DNA of 64,000 nucleotides from Certhia americana (Eukaryota; Chordata; Aves; Passeriformes; Certhiidae), in the NCBI GenBank assembly GCA_018697195.1, contig CM031879.1, forward strand, positions 41,505,715 to 41,569,714, read 5' to 3'. The notes beneath the pieces were generated by a model, which was not told where the DNA came from, searched no databases, and saw nothing but the letters and a program-made list of their open reading frames with translations. Positions within the stretch are counted from its first letter, which is position 1; every line of letters starts with the position of its first letter. This document shows positions 51,621 through 62,234 of this stretch, piece after piece. Both the position numbers and the translations under genes were made by a program.

Positions 51621-54412
51621 TTTTTTGTGATTATTATGCTCTGTTTTACAGCGCTCGAAAATTGAGGTTCTGGCTTTAGACTGAAATTTGGCATACTGCA
51701 TATAGTGCCTAGGGGTGTAGTTCCACACTGCAATATCTCTGCTGGCAAAGCTGGTTTGAGAGGTTCCCATCCTGAGGGTTACGTTCTCACCACCACCCTG
51801 CTGAGTTTTCCTCCCTCTCAGTCTTGTTGATTAAGTTATTGTGAAGCCATGTCACATAAGGGTATGAGGGCTGAGCCCTGCAGTATGAGCTGCACAGCCC
51901 TGCAGAGAGCTGTTCATGCCCAGCTAAGGGATGAGTCAGTTAAGGAAGGTAAGGGATTAAGAGGTGTCTTAGCGAATGCAGGAGCTTCTTTAACCAAGAC
52001 TGACTCTAGTGAGAGTGGCAAGGGACACAGCACAAGTGAGAATTGCATGTTGAAGAGGGGGAGGGGGAGGAAATCAATGTATGATTTTGGGGTAAGGAGT
52101 GCAAATTTTTTTTTTTTTTTTTTTCTCTCTGAGCCTTATTTTGGAGAGTTCAGTTGCCCAATGTGATTCTCAGCAAAGCAACAGTGGTAATGGCTTGGGT
52201 GGGCAAACAGTACACTGTGATGTGCAGGGAGGAATCCCATAAGCAAATAGTACTGCAGATTGTTTGGGATATGCAGACCGCAGCAAAGGCTCCCTGTGGG
52301 GAGCCTGAGGCAAACCAGCAGGAACAGCAGCATCACTCCAAAGCCCAGCTCCAGGACACAGAGCAGAGAAAGCCCAGTGCTGATCCTCCACCAGGATCTG
52401 CTCTCTGTGAGTCACCAAGGGCAGCGGTGTAGTGGATTGTCTCCTGCACCCACTCATCCAAATCCTGCCTGTGTCATGTTTTAGTGCGGGGGAGAGGGCT
52501 GGGTCTAGCTAGAGAGATTGCCTCGCTGACACAAGCTGTAAAAGTGGTTTTCTAACACAATAGGTGGGTGTTCGTATTCTTATGGTGCTTAATCACAGTT
52601 TACATGACAGTTTATTGCACTTGGAACTATTATGTCAGATCCGTAATTTAAAACTGCCATATGCTTTGAATTATTAAATTAACATTTCATTAAGGCAAGG
52701 GATAAGGTGTGAGGGGGATTTTTTCTTATTTATTTGTCTTTTAAAAATTTAATTTGATAAAAAATATCTGAAGCACTAATTAAAAAAAAAAAAAAAAACA
52801 AACACAAAAACACCACCAAGCAACCCTACAAACATCCATTACAAATTACCCTTAAATTTTACACCTTTATTCCTCAAACATCTCACCATGGCAAAAGTAA
52901 AAGGAATCAAGCTCTTTGCCTTCATCTATCCACACATCCACCCCTTAGGAGAAAACAGATCTACCAAAAATTCGATGTCATATTCACCCACAGTTTTACA
53001 GACAACTTTCAGCAGGAAGGTGATACATTCTTGCCTATAGGATGAGCAGTGCACATGGTGGCACACTGACCACTTCTTTAGGATCTCTCTCACACAACAG
53101 AATCTTGCAGGCAGCTGGAAATATCATCTTTGTACAAATTTTCAGAATATGCTAATGATCTTGGGAAGCTCTGAAATAAGATGATCCTTATGTCCACAAC
53201 TCAACAAGCCAGTCCTGCTTAGCAAACTACTTAAGCACACACTTAACTTTATACATATTTAATATATACATATATAAAATATACATATTTAACATATGCA
53301 TATATATTATAAACCTACTTAACACACACAGACAGATATACAGATATGTAGATATATAGATATATAGATATATAGATATAAAAGGATTTTTGACTTTTCA
53401 AGTCATGGGGTTTTCTGTTCTAGTTCCACTGAATCAAAACCTGAAAGATGATGGAGAAGAAGCTGAACCAGATAGACTTGAATGCTGAATTTCCCAGGTT
53501 CAAATTGCAACTAAAATTCTTTAAATATATTTGGCACCAATTTATATGGATTATCCCCCTAATGCACCAAATTTCACTATGACTGCTCACAGATTGGAGT
53601 TCTTGGGCTTCTTTCAAAAACCCCTCTGATTTGCATTGCAGTTTAATGTTGTCTTGTATTAATACATTCAACAACATCTTTAAGCTATTTAAATCCAGAT
53701 TAGTTTTTTCCTGATCCTTAATTATATCCTTTCAAAACAAATTTCCATCTGTTCTTTAAAGTTTCCATCATCTTATCTTGGGAAAGAGACATAGCAGAAT
53801 GCAGTCTATTTCCTTGATAACTAAATAAAATGAAATACAACTCCACTTGATAAAATCTACCCTTTTCCCAGGTTTAAAGGAGCCTCATTTCTTCCATTCT
53901 TGACAAATAGAAAGGCAAGGCATTTGTGATGTTTATGAGACTTCCATTTTCACAAAAGATGAACAAGGTCTTTTCTCACACTCCTAGATTTAGACACATA
54001 GCCCTTTTTTTGACTGGAACTGAATCCAAAATGAAACACTGTCTAAATATGGTCAGCAGAATCTCACAACATTTTTCTTAGTTATTACCATGCATGTTTC
54101 TATCTTGCTGTTTGAAAATATATCTCTAAAAAAATAGTAAAACTTGTAAGAAAAATAGAAACTGGAAGCTCATAATTTTTTCCCACTATGAACACAATAC
54201 TACTTCTTTTCTTTTATGATTCCTAAAACCCCCCTACAAAATGGTAAACTTCTGGCAGGCTATTTATCTATTTATGTAAGTTCAAGCAATGATATTTAGA
54301 TCTTCCATTGACAAGAGTGAGATAATATTGCCTTCTACCTTCCATGAAAAATACCTAAAATAATACACTTTTTCTTCAGCATTTTCCATTTTATTTTTTA
54401 AGTGAAATTAAA
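51621..54412. other. Noncoding DNA with homopolymers and an AT-rich microsatellite
   Basis: GC-richer patches at about 51850-51960 and 52260-52440 contain overlapping frames without domains. A T19 tract lies at 52106-52124 and an A17 tract at 52782-52798. An AT-rich simple region at 53252-53384 ends in a GATATATA 8-mer repeated almost four times (53351-53380). No gene is supported. Confidence 0.55.
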
Positions 54413-54415
54413 ACA

Positions 54416-54985
54416 CAGAACCACAAAATCACATAAAGGGTGTGAGCTGAAAGTTGACTTTTAGAGGTCATGTAGTTCCACCTCCTCCTGCAATAAGCAA
54501 GGACATCTTCAACTAAGCCAGGTTGCTCAGAGTCCCATCCAAACTGACAGTGAGTGTTTCCAGGGATGTGGCATCTACCACCTTCTCTCTCCAGTGTTTC
54601 ATCTCCTTCACTGTAAAAAATTTTATTCTTTTTATCTACTCTGGATTTACCCTCTTTCAGTTTAAATCCATGCCCCCTTGCCCTGTCGCTACATGTCCTT
54701 GTAAAAAGTCCCTCTCCAGTTCTCTTATAGATCCTTGGTATGTCACACTAGAAGGTGTGACACACTCTCTTTGGCGCCTTTTGTTTTCTAGGCTGAACAA
54801 CCGCATCTATCTCAGCCTGTCTTCATACAGGATTTGTTCCATCCTCTGATCTTCTTTGTGGCCCTCCTCTCAACATGCTCCAAAAGGTCTTGCTTGCACT
54901 CAGGACCCCAGAGTTTGGTGCAGCACTCCAGGTGTCAGCAGAGTGGAGAAGAGAGGCAGAATCACCTCCCTCGACCTGCTGCCCA
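54416..54985 (-). mobile_element. CR1 LINE 3' end, reverse orientation
   Basis: On the + strand the element begins with a degenerate tail (ACCACAAAATCACA at about 54421) followed by TAGAGGTCATGTAGTTCCACC, the reverse complement of the CR1 3' UTR motif. Then come ACATCTTCAACTAAGCCAGG and GGGATGTGGCATCTACCACC. The reversed ORF2 C-terminal part follows, including TAGGCTGAACAACCGCATC at about 54789, GTGGCCCTCCTCTCAACATG at about 54858 and GGTGCAGCACTCCAGGTGTC at about 54917. About 570 bp survive with many stops, so the copy is inactive. A frame at 54523-54849 is a product of this repeat. Confidence 0.92.
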
Positions 54986-56554
54986 CTCTGTCTTTGTTAT
55001 AAAATAATTTCTTATGTGATAAGGTTCTAAAAAACCTGTAGGAGCTGAAGAGGAAGTAACCATGCGCAAGTGTTTAAGGATAAAGGTCAAATGTACATGC
55101 AGAAATGCTTAGAGGTAAACTTACATGCTGCATCATAATTCAGTTCAGTCTCACATTAGATTATATGAACTTAAATGGAACATTTGAGTACTGACTTCAT
55201 GTGTTGGCCTTCAGTACAGGAATGACCATAGTGGAGAAAATATTCAGGATCTATGCACTTGTTGTCTGCTTTAGTATGGACTAAGAGAGGGCATAGCGCT
55301 ATGGTACTGAGCAACATCAGTTTCCTTATTTATTTCAGTGAGGTCTTAATTCAGCTGCCCACTGATAATAATCAAGGATTAACATTTCCAGCTGTTGTAA
55401 CCTAGAGGGCATGGCATCGATCCGCACAGTGGGTGAAGTCTTATTTTGCTGCCAAGAAGGGAATTTTTTGGAAAGGTGCCCATCTATTGTTCCCCTTAGA
55501 GGAGACAAGCATGGAAAGTGTAGGACCCAGAGACAGAGAGATTCAGGGTCTGCAGTGTGCTGTCACTGATGTCTTCTTTATTATGTCTCTAAAAATTCAT
55601 ATTTCCATGATAAGAGTGAAAAATAGTTGTTCTCATATTTCCCAGACTTTTAATACAAAATTTGAAAGGCAAAGAAATTCCAGAAAAAGAACTATCAAAT
55701 CTTAAACAAGCTGAAAAAAATGATAATTAGTATTTTCCCACTAACATGCTTGTCAGGCACATTATTCTATCTGAAGTACAGATTACAGCATTTAAATAAT
55801 AGATTTTCCAATTCCAAAGATACATGTAGACTTCGTTAAATATTTGGCAGAAATTCAGACAAATCTCATGTGGATATACTATGACCAATCATGAAAGTGC
55901 ATTTCCTGACAGAAAAGTCAATCCATACTGCAAGACATTTATTTACTGGTGAATAGATTTTTTTTTTGTTCTATCCTGAGATATAGGAAATTACTGTAAA
56001 CAAAACCTCCATAGCTCTGTTTGGCCAGTGTTCAAATCAAATCTAGATCTGAAAGCACAGCAGATGCAATTCCACTAAAGCTCACCCTGTTGCAAGACTC
56101 TAAATCAGCAGGTATAATGGCTGGCTCACAAGTTAGGGAGGTACAGGTCAATAAATTTACAGCTCAGGGTGTAATAGAAAGTATTTTGTAATAGTCTGAA
56201 AAATTACAGAACATGCTGCATAATTAAAAGCAGAAAATACACATGGATAGATCTTCACCAGACGTAAACAAACATTTTCCAGAGGAGCTGTACTGCATTC
56301 CCAAGGTTTCTGGCTTTCATTTTATTTTCAAGTAGAGCTGTCAAGCAAATCCTTCCTCAAACATTCTCAAGTACTTGAAAAACTATCTGATTTTGTGATG
56401 GCCATCTTTCATGAAAATTGCTTTTACTTCAAAATTTAGAAAAACTTGATGATGAGTACTGCACAGACTATGGCTGTAGTGCCATACAGTGCCAGTATGC
56501 ATTATTGTTTAATAAAGAAGGGTGTATAGATACTTAATGTAAATCATCTTGCGA
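54986..56554. other. AT-rich noncoding DNA, no gene recognised
   Basis: An open frame at 55433-55705 has no recognisable domain or splice pattern. No RNA gene or repeat family was seen. Confidence 0.55.
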
Positions 56555-56753
56555 ATGCAAGGAATAGTGAGGTGATAAAGGTTGCTGATGGCAAAGTTAT
56601 TCAGAATAATCAGATCTACAGCAAGCTGTGAAGAGCTGCAGAAAGCCTTCACATTACTGGAGAGACAGGGTGATAAAATTGCAAATGAAATTCAATGTTG
56701 ATAAAAGCCAAGTGCTGAGGAAAAAATAACCCTAACTCTACATTTTCTAGTGG
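56555..56753 (+). mobile_element. Ancient CR1/L3-like LINE, left piece
   Basis: Ordered matches to the CR1/L3-like ORF2 region are seen: GGCAAAGTTATTCAGAATAA at about 56590, CTGTGAAGAGCTGCAGAAAG at about 56625, then GATAAAATTGCAAATGAAATTC at about 56673 and TTGATAAAAGCCAAGTGCTG, ending with AATAACCCTAACTCTACAT at about 56734-56752. The piece codes for the region just after the YADD-type catalytic motif of the reverse transcriptase in intact relatives. The match stops abruptly, and the continuation of the same element is found at about 57545. Confidence 0.75.
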
Positions 56754-57544
56754 TACTCTACCTCTACTTCACTGAGACCAGCTGTCATTTTTTAGATGAT
56801 TATCTAATTGATACATATTTAACTAAATTCTGAGCAATTGGTCTGTGCTTGTCTTTAGCTTTTAAAGCTGAGGGCTTTTTTCAGATTTGAATATTCAAGA
56901 AGCCCAAGAGCTTGGGGATTTTTTTCAAACTACACCAGTTGTCTAATGAAAGATATTAGTTCTGCTTACAGATCTCATCCCACTTAACTGCATATGCATA
57001 ATGAATTCTTCTCATTGTATCCCTTGAAGACATTCTTGTTTTGTCTAGACCCAATCAAGAGACGCTAATGAAATTCGTATATTAATGGTATGTACATGTT
57101 TGCATAAAATATGGCTGAAAATATGCATATTTTTGTCTAAAATATCAGGTCTGATGTACTGGAAATATTCACACACAGATTTATGAAGTGGGTTCCCAAC
57201 TGAAAAGAACATTTTACACTCCATGAGTTAAGAATGTAGGTGTTCTGCTGAGAGGAGGAGATATTCTAGAGAGGCAGGGCAGGTTAATAGTGCAACAAAA
57301 AAACAGAACAAACTGTGTCTTGAATAAACCACAGCTAGTGGGTGCTTCCACAGGACACAATGTTTCAGAATGTACCACGAGTAAGAATACACAGTCCATG
57401 CCAGCTGCACAAGCCACTTGAAGGGCCGGTAATAAAGGAAGTATCAATGAAAAAAGTCGACTGTGTGCCAAAAATGGTCTCCAGCCTCCATTGATAATAG
57501 TGGGAAATACAATCAAACCAAAATAGTCCAGGAGAAAGTTATGA
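56754..57544. other. About 0.8 kb interrupting an ancient CR1/L3-like copy
   Basis: This segment separates two pieces of one old LINE that are adjacent in intact relatives. It has no recognisable coding region, LTR ends or long terminal inverted repeats. A 6-bp TACATT occurs near the left junction and again at 57568, but it is too short to call a target-site duplication. Its left half includes octamer-like words near 56990-57000 and ATATGCATAT near 57121. A minus-strand frame at 57214-57516 has no visible domain. Confidence 0.4.
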
Positions 57545-58030
57545 CAGCTCTAAATTTTATTTTATTACATTCATAAAAGTGATGTTAATGTCATTGTGAA
57601 TACTTCTCTGAAAGTGCCAGTTCAGTGCTCAGCAACAGTCTGAAAGGCAAATAAAATATGATGAACTGCTGAGAAAGGAGCAAAGGACTGGACAGAAAGT
57701 ATTGTCAAGCCATTGTATAAATATCTGAGGTTCTCATAGCTGGAAAATTACCCTCAGTTCTGCTTATGTCATCTTTGATGGCACTATTTAATTGCATGGA
57801 AGGTTGTCCAGTATGATGAGATCTGAGGAATGGCTACCATTTGAAGAGAAATGAGAACTTACTGCAGAAATATTTGAGGGAGGTAAGGGTGTGGCATAGA
57901 CAAATCCATGGAGGACAGATTAAACACCGAAGTCTGGATGCAGCCCACAGTGTGAGAGATCCCTGAACCATGAATTGCTGGAAGCAATCACCTTGGTTCA
58001 CTTCTCTCCCAGGCAGATGCTGCAGATGAG
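57545..58030 (+). mobile_element. Ancient CR1/L3-like LINE, right piece
   Basis: Matches resume with GTCATTGTGAATACTTCTCTG at about 57590 and continue with CAACAGTCTGAAAGGCAAATAAAAT at about 57632 and GAGAAAGGAGCAAAGGACTG. Further on, GACAAATCCATGGAGGACAG at about 57899 fits the 3' part of the same family. Intervening sequence is degraded or deleted. It is in the same orientation as the left piece at 56.56 kb and starts where that one stops in the family order. Confidence 0.65.
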
Positions 58031-59916
58031 CTCTGGAAATGAGCTCCAAGGCCCAGACTCTATGCTGACATGCAGCTGCACATTGTGCTCAACATGCTGC
58101 AGCTGAGTTTTTCCTATGCCAGAACATTCAGACGCAGAGGGGAGTGGCAGGTTTGCTCTCATTTACTTAAATTTGAAAAATTTGAACTTAAGAGTGCTAG
58201 AGAGTTTTTCTGGATCTATTCCCAAAGTGCTCCAAGACAGAGAAGTCTAAGCCAGAGGGCTGTTGGTCCAAGATCATATGCCTTTAGTGCAGCACTCTGG
58301 TTAGGAAAAGTCATTGCTGTGGGTGGGTTTAGGACAAGTTTTATCCCTCTTTGCTTTTCCAAATAGAAAAGACTTTCTCACGTCCCTTGGACAAGGTTTT
58401 GGTTCCTTGGTGGGAGATCTTACCACATTACTGAAGATTAATTACTGACTGACTGACTGACTGACTGACTGACTGACTGAATGAATGAAAATGAGGAGAA
58501 GAGCCCTAGAAACAGACCTATCCAGCTGCAATGACCACTGCCCTAGGAGTGTCCCAAGAATGAAGGGCACTTCTACTATTCCTAGGAAACCAGCCTTGTT
58601 AGCTAACCATAAGAAGTATCACTTAGCAGTCTGTTTGAAGTATTGTATGTTCCTGAGAATAAACTATGTTTCTTCTTCACATTACCTCCAACAAAGTGCT
58701 AGTATTCTCTACAATTGCTATTAAAGTATGCTCTTTGCTCTTCCCAAAAGACTGTGGTGGTAGGGAGAATCATTTATGTCTGCACTTTCTCCTGCTGTGT
58801 GGTCCAAAATACTCCAATTATGCATCATTACAGATACGTCCTGGAGCAGAGGAGTAATAGATTATCACCTGACCAAAAAAAAAATAAAAGAAGCACATAT
58901 TGTCACAGAAATATTGACGCTGAATTTTATGGTTGGGTAATAGAGTTGAGCCACATGTAAGAGTAATAATTTTGACAAATATCTGAGCTCTCTGATTTAC
59001 ACTGTCCTGCTGTAGGAGTTTGAATTGAAACACAAAAACAAAACAAAAAAAAAAAAAAAAAAAGAAAAAAACCCACAGCAATAATTAAAACCTATAAATG
59101 TTGGAGGTTTACTGGTTGAACACCATAAAGAGTTCATTCACAAAATTCCTGGCACTCAGAAAACAGTCAAACTGTATTCTAAAACAGTTGAACTATAGTC
59201 TGTAAAAATACTTTGCATTTTACACATTGCTTGTTAAATTTTTCCCAGGATATTTGTGTTTTTCTCTTTGCTCTCTTGAGGGGAAAGGAAGGTGAGCATC
59301 TCAAGTTTTATGGCATAGGTGTACTAGAAGCATAGATACAGGACTAACTTGCTATGACTCACATTGTTATTTCAATCTGGCCTAAACAAGGTTCCGACTA
59401 TGAATCCAAGCAAAGATTTAGTTTTGCTTTGTCTGCACCAGATTATTGAGACTATAACGTATTTTACTTTCCTAAGTTTACTGCTTTTTTTTTTTCTTTC
59501 TTTTCTAAGATAGTATTACAGTGAGCTAAATTTCCTTTAAATTAGAAAACAGAACAGTTTAAAGAGTATAAAAAAGCTTAGTCTGTGCTGAAGTATTTAG
59601 AAAGGTCACATTTGCCTGTGCTTATTCTCTCACACACACATGCACATATCTTCAAGGACTCAAGAGGAAGATAAAATATTTTAAATTGTATCACCAGACA
59701 GCAGGAACAATCTCATGTCTTTCAGACAGAGGTACGCTCTGTGGCACAATTGTGACTGAAAGGGAGAGAGCTGCCCTTTGTTATGTCTACACAGACTTGC
59801 CTTCAAGCAAGACTGAAGCCTGCCTTGGCATGCAACCAGCCACGTCAGGGTTGCATCCAGTTTTGCTCTTTTCCTGTTGGGTCAATCAACTGGTGGGCAA
59901 TTCCTGCCATTGGCAG
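58031..59916. other. Noncoding DNA with simple repeats
   Basis: An (ACTG)n run lies at 58444-58480 and an A19 tract at 59045-59063. Open frames around 58070-58366 and 58485-58960 show no domain. No gene or additional repeat family is recognised. Confidence 0.55.
58444..58488. repeat. (ACTG)n microsatellite with ATGA tail
   Basis: About nine perfect ACTG tetramers (58444-58480) are followed by two ATGA units. The tract is probably polymorphic. Confidence 0.93.
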
Positions 59917-59999
59917 GGGCAGCTCTGGGTGAGGGCAACGTGACCAGAGCAGCCTGGCATAGGTCCTGCTGGCCCACCACCACCAGCTCAACTCCAGAG
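59917..59999 (+). other. Weak exon-like segment in a GC-rich patch
   Basis: ATTCCTGCCATTGGCAG ends at 59916 and resembles a moderate acceptor. CCAGAG followed by GTGAGC at 59995-60005 resembles a donor. One of three frames is open for 27 codons with the first two bases completing a preceding codon. The open frame continues beyond the donor (59877-60233), so its openness may only reflect base composition. No motif is recognised. Confidence 0.15.
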
Positions 60000-62145
60000 G
60001 TGAGCAAGTGGCCTCTGTGCCAGCCTGCCCTGGACCCCTGCCAGAGATCTAGGGGGTGGGCCCACTCCAGCTCTGCACTGGGAGCTGCGTACAGCCCATG
60101 TGGAGAAAATGGTGTTTCACACAAGCTGCTCCAGCCCAGTTCTCAGGGAATGCAACAACTCAAGGGTGCATGGTTTCCCAGCGTTTTCATTTTAACCAGG
60201 TCTTATGAAAAGTTATTGCAGAGCTCCATGTGAACTAAGGCATCCTGTCTTCTGCCCATGTCTCTTCCAAAACCAGATTCCCTTCAGATTTTGAAATAAA
60301 TTCTTTTACATCTCTGCCTTCGTTGTTGTAACCAGAAGAACTCAATAATCTTGTTCTCCAGATTAAAAAAAATGCTGACTTTTATAATTGTGTACGGCAA
60401 CTGCCCCTCCCCAAATATGCTTCAAGGCACATTGTGAGTTTTGAAAACTTCTATTCAAACATCTGTAAAAGAGGAATGTTTAGAAAGGAAAACTTTCCAA
60501 AAACAATTGCTTTGGGGGAAGCCAAATAAAATACCCATGGAGGTTCATGAGAACAAGTATTGTGGAGTTCAACAGCCTCTGAGTCATGGGGCACAGGCCG
60601 CTGGCACATGAATGAATAAATGAGGAGGTGATGAAATCCATCAACTACATCTTTCTAGAGCAGGCTGAGGTTTGCTTTCAGATATGTCAGCCATCTGGAG
60701 TAGCAGGGAAGAGCCCTTAGGTTCTGCTCACACCCTGCCTTTTCGGAGACACCACCCTTGGTTATTAAATATACGGTCCCATGGAAAAGGGTTTTAACTG
60801 CAAGAACTTGATTAAGAGTCAGATTGTGACATTTGGCTTCAGGCTTAAAATTGTGACTGTGGCCTTCTCTGAACTGCTCCAGACAGACCATGCCTGAGGT
60901 GGCAAAGTCCCTTCTCCACAGTTTCAAACCCTGTAGTGTGGATCAACTGGTAACTTCCTGCCATCTGGCTGCGCTTCTTCCTATTCAGATTTCCAAATAA
61001 GGCAGAATTTAATGCATTTTTTGCTATTTCTTGGGGTTTTTTTGTCATTATATCTAAAGCAAGGATGTGAGAAATAAACATGTTATTGATCAGTTTTTCA
61101 TGACACACAGGTCATTCCCCAGATATGTGCTGTGATGCTTCTACTGTTGTGTTAAATGGAACAGTAAACAGGAGGAAGGGGTTTGCCATAATCTACTTCC
61201 TTCAGCTTGAGCTGAAACCACAGGAGCTGACAGGAGAAATTTTTAAAGCTGTCATTAGGAGAATGATGATAGTTATTAAATCTGATGATTGTCCAGTCAC
61301 AAAAACCACTCCTGGAGACTATACCTGCAAATGACTGAACCTTGGAGAGAAAGAAGGGAGAGAGATGAGCAATTAAATCATCTTTTAATTAGACTAATTA
61401 GAAAACTTCTAAAAAGGAGAGAGAAGTTGTCAGACTGCTCTTTTGACAGAGCAGGTGGGAAAATATAGAAAAAAAATTACCAGATTGAATCAAGAAATTA
61501 AAAAAGCCAGACTTCCAGAAAATAACATTTGTGCTAGAGAGAGAATGTTTGTTTCCTTACAGACTTAATCACAAGGAATAAAAGACTGTTGGAAAACTAG
61601 GGGTAGAGTAAAGACTAAGGTTTTAGCATTTTTCTTCAAAGTTATGTACAAGATCCTTGATAAAGTCTACAGTCTGCTTCAGCTGTAGGGTCATAACCCT
61701 GGAACTGAAATATTCATCATAAAAGAGCTTTGGGAAAGAGTGTTCTAGAACTGTGAATTTTGTAGAGGAGTGTTAGGTCAGTTTCTGAGAGCCGCAAGGA
61801 GTTTATTAAAAGGGCTAAAAGATCCCTCAAAATGAACAAAAGCAATTAAGGAACAACAAAACAAAAGAAAAGCCAGAGAAATGGAGAGAGCAGAAGCCCA
61901 CTCAAGTTGAATAATGGAATGAAGGTGCATGGGTCCCATGTGATGGGGACCTCAACTCAGTACTTTCCAGCTGGAGATTTCTATCTTTTCCAAATGAAAT
62001 ATTTGTTTTTCTGTTCTTGTGCCTGACTTACTGTTGATTGTAGATATTGTAGATATAAAGATACTGCTTGATCTCCTCAGTTAGCATAGCAAAGCCCATG
62101 AATATTCCCATTCAAAGCAATAAATCTACTTGCTTTATTTGGCAG
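60000..62145. other. Noncoding DNA, no gene recognised
   Basis: This is probably intron upstream of the candidate exon at 62.146 kb. GC-richer sequence continues to about 60170. Open frames at 60655-61108 (minus) and 61125-61334 (plus) have no visible domain. No repeat family was recognised. Confidence 0.45.
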
Positions 62146-62234
62146 GGTTTGTGAACCCAATCCAGCAGCCCTTGGTGAGGACCATGAAAGTCTTTCCCCT
62201 GTCATGAATGGACGGTGGTTTGGGTCTGCTAAAG
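62146..62234 (+). CDS. Candidate internal protein-coding exon (gene not identified)
   Basis: An 89-bp segment is bounded by CTACTTGCTTTATTTGGCAG, ending at 62145 (a good polypyrimidine tract and acceptor), and by AAAG followed by GTAAGT at 62235-62240 (a near-consensus donor). Of three frames, only one is free of stops. The first base completes a preceding codon, 29 codons follow, and the last base starts a new codon. The peptide begins VCEPNPAALGEDHES and ends MNGRWFGSAK. It is hydrophilic and acidic in its first half and shows no signal peptide or membrane segment. Base composition is richer in G and C than the AT-rich flanks. The 89-bp length is not a multiple of three, so skipping would shift the frame. 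I do not recognise the protein. No other exon of the same gene is evident, so its introns would extend left and right beyond what is seen here. A cryptic (never spliced) exon remains possible. Confidence 0.5.

Noticed and set aside
51431..51770. Two minus-strand frames of about 100 codons rich in alternating Phe/Leu/Ser
   Set aside because: They are translations of the GAAA microsatellite.
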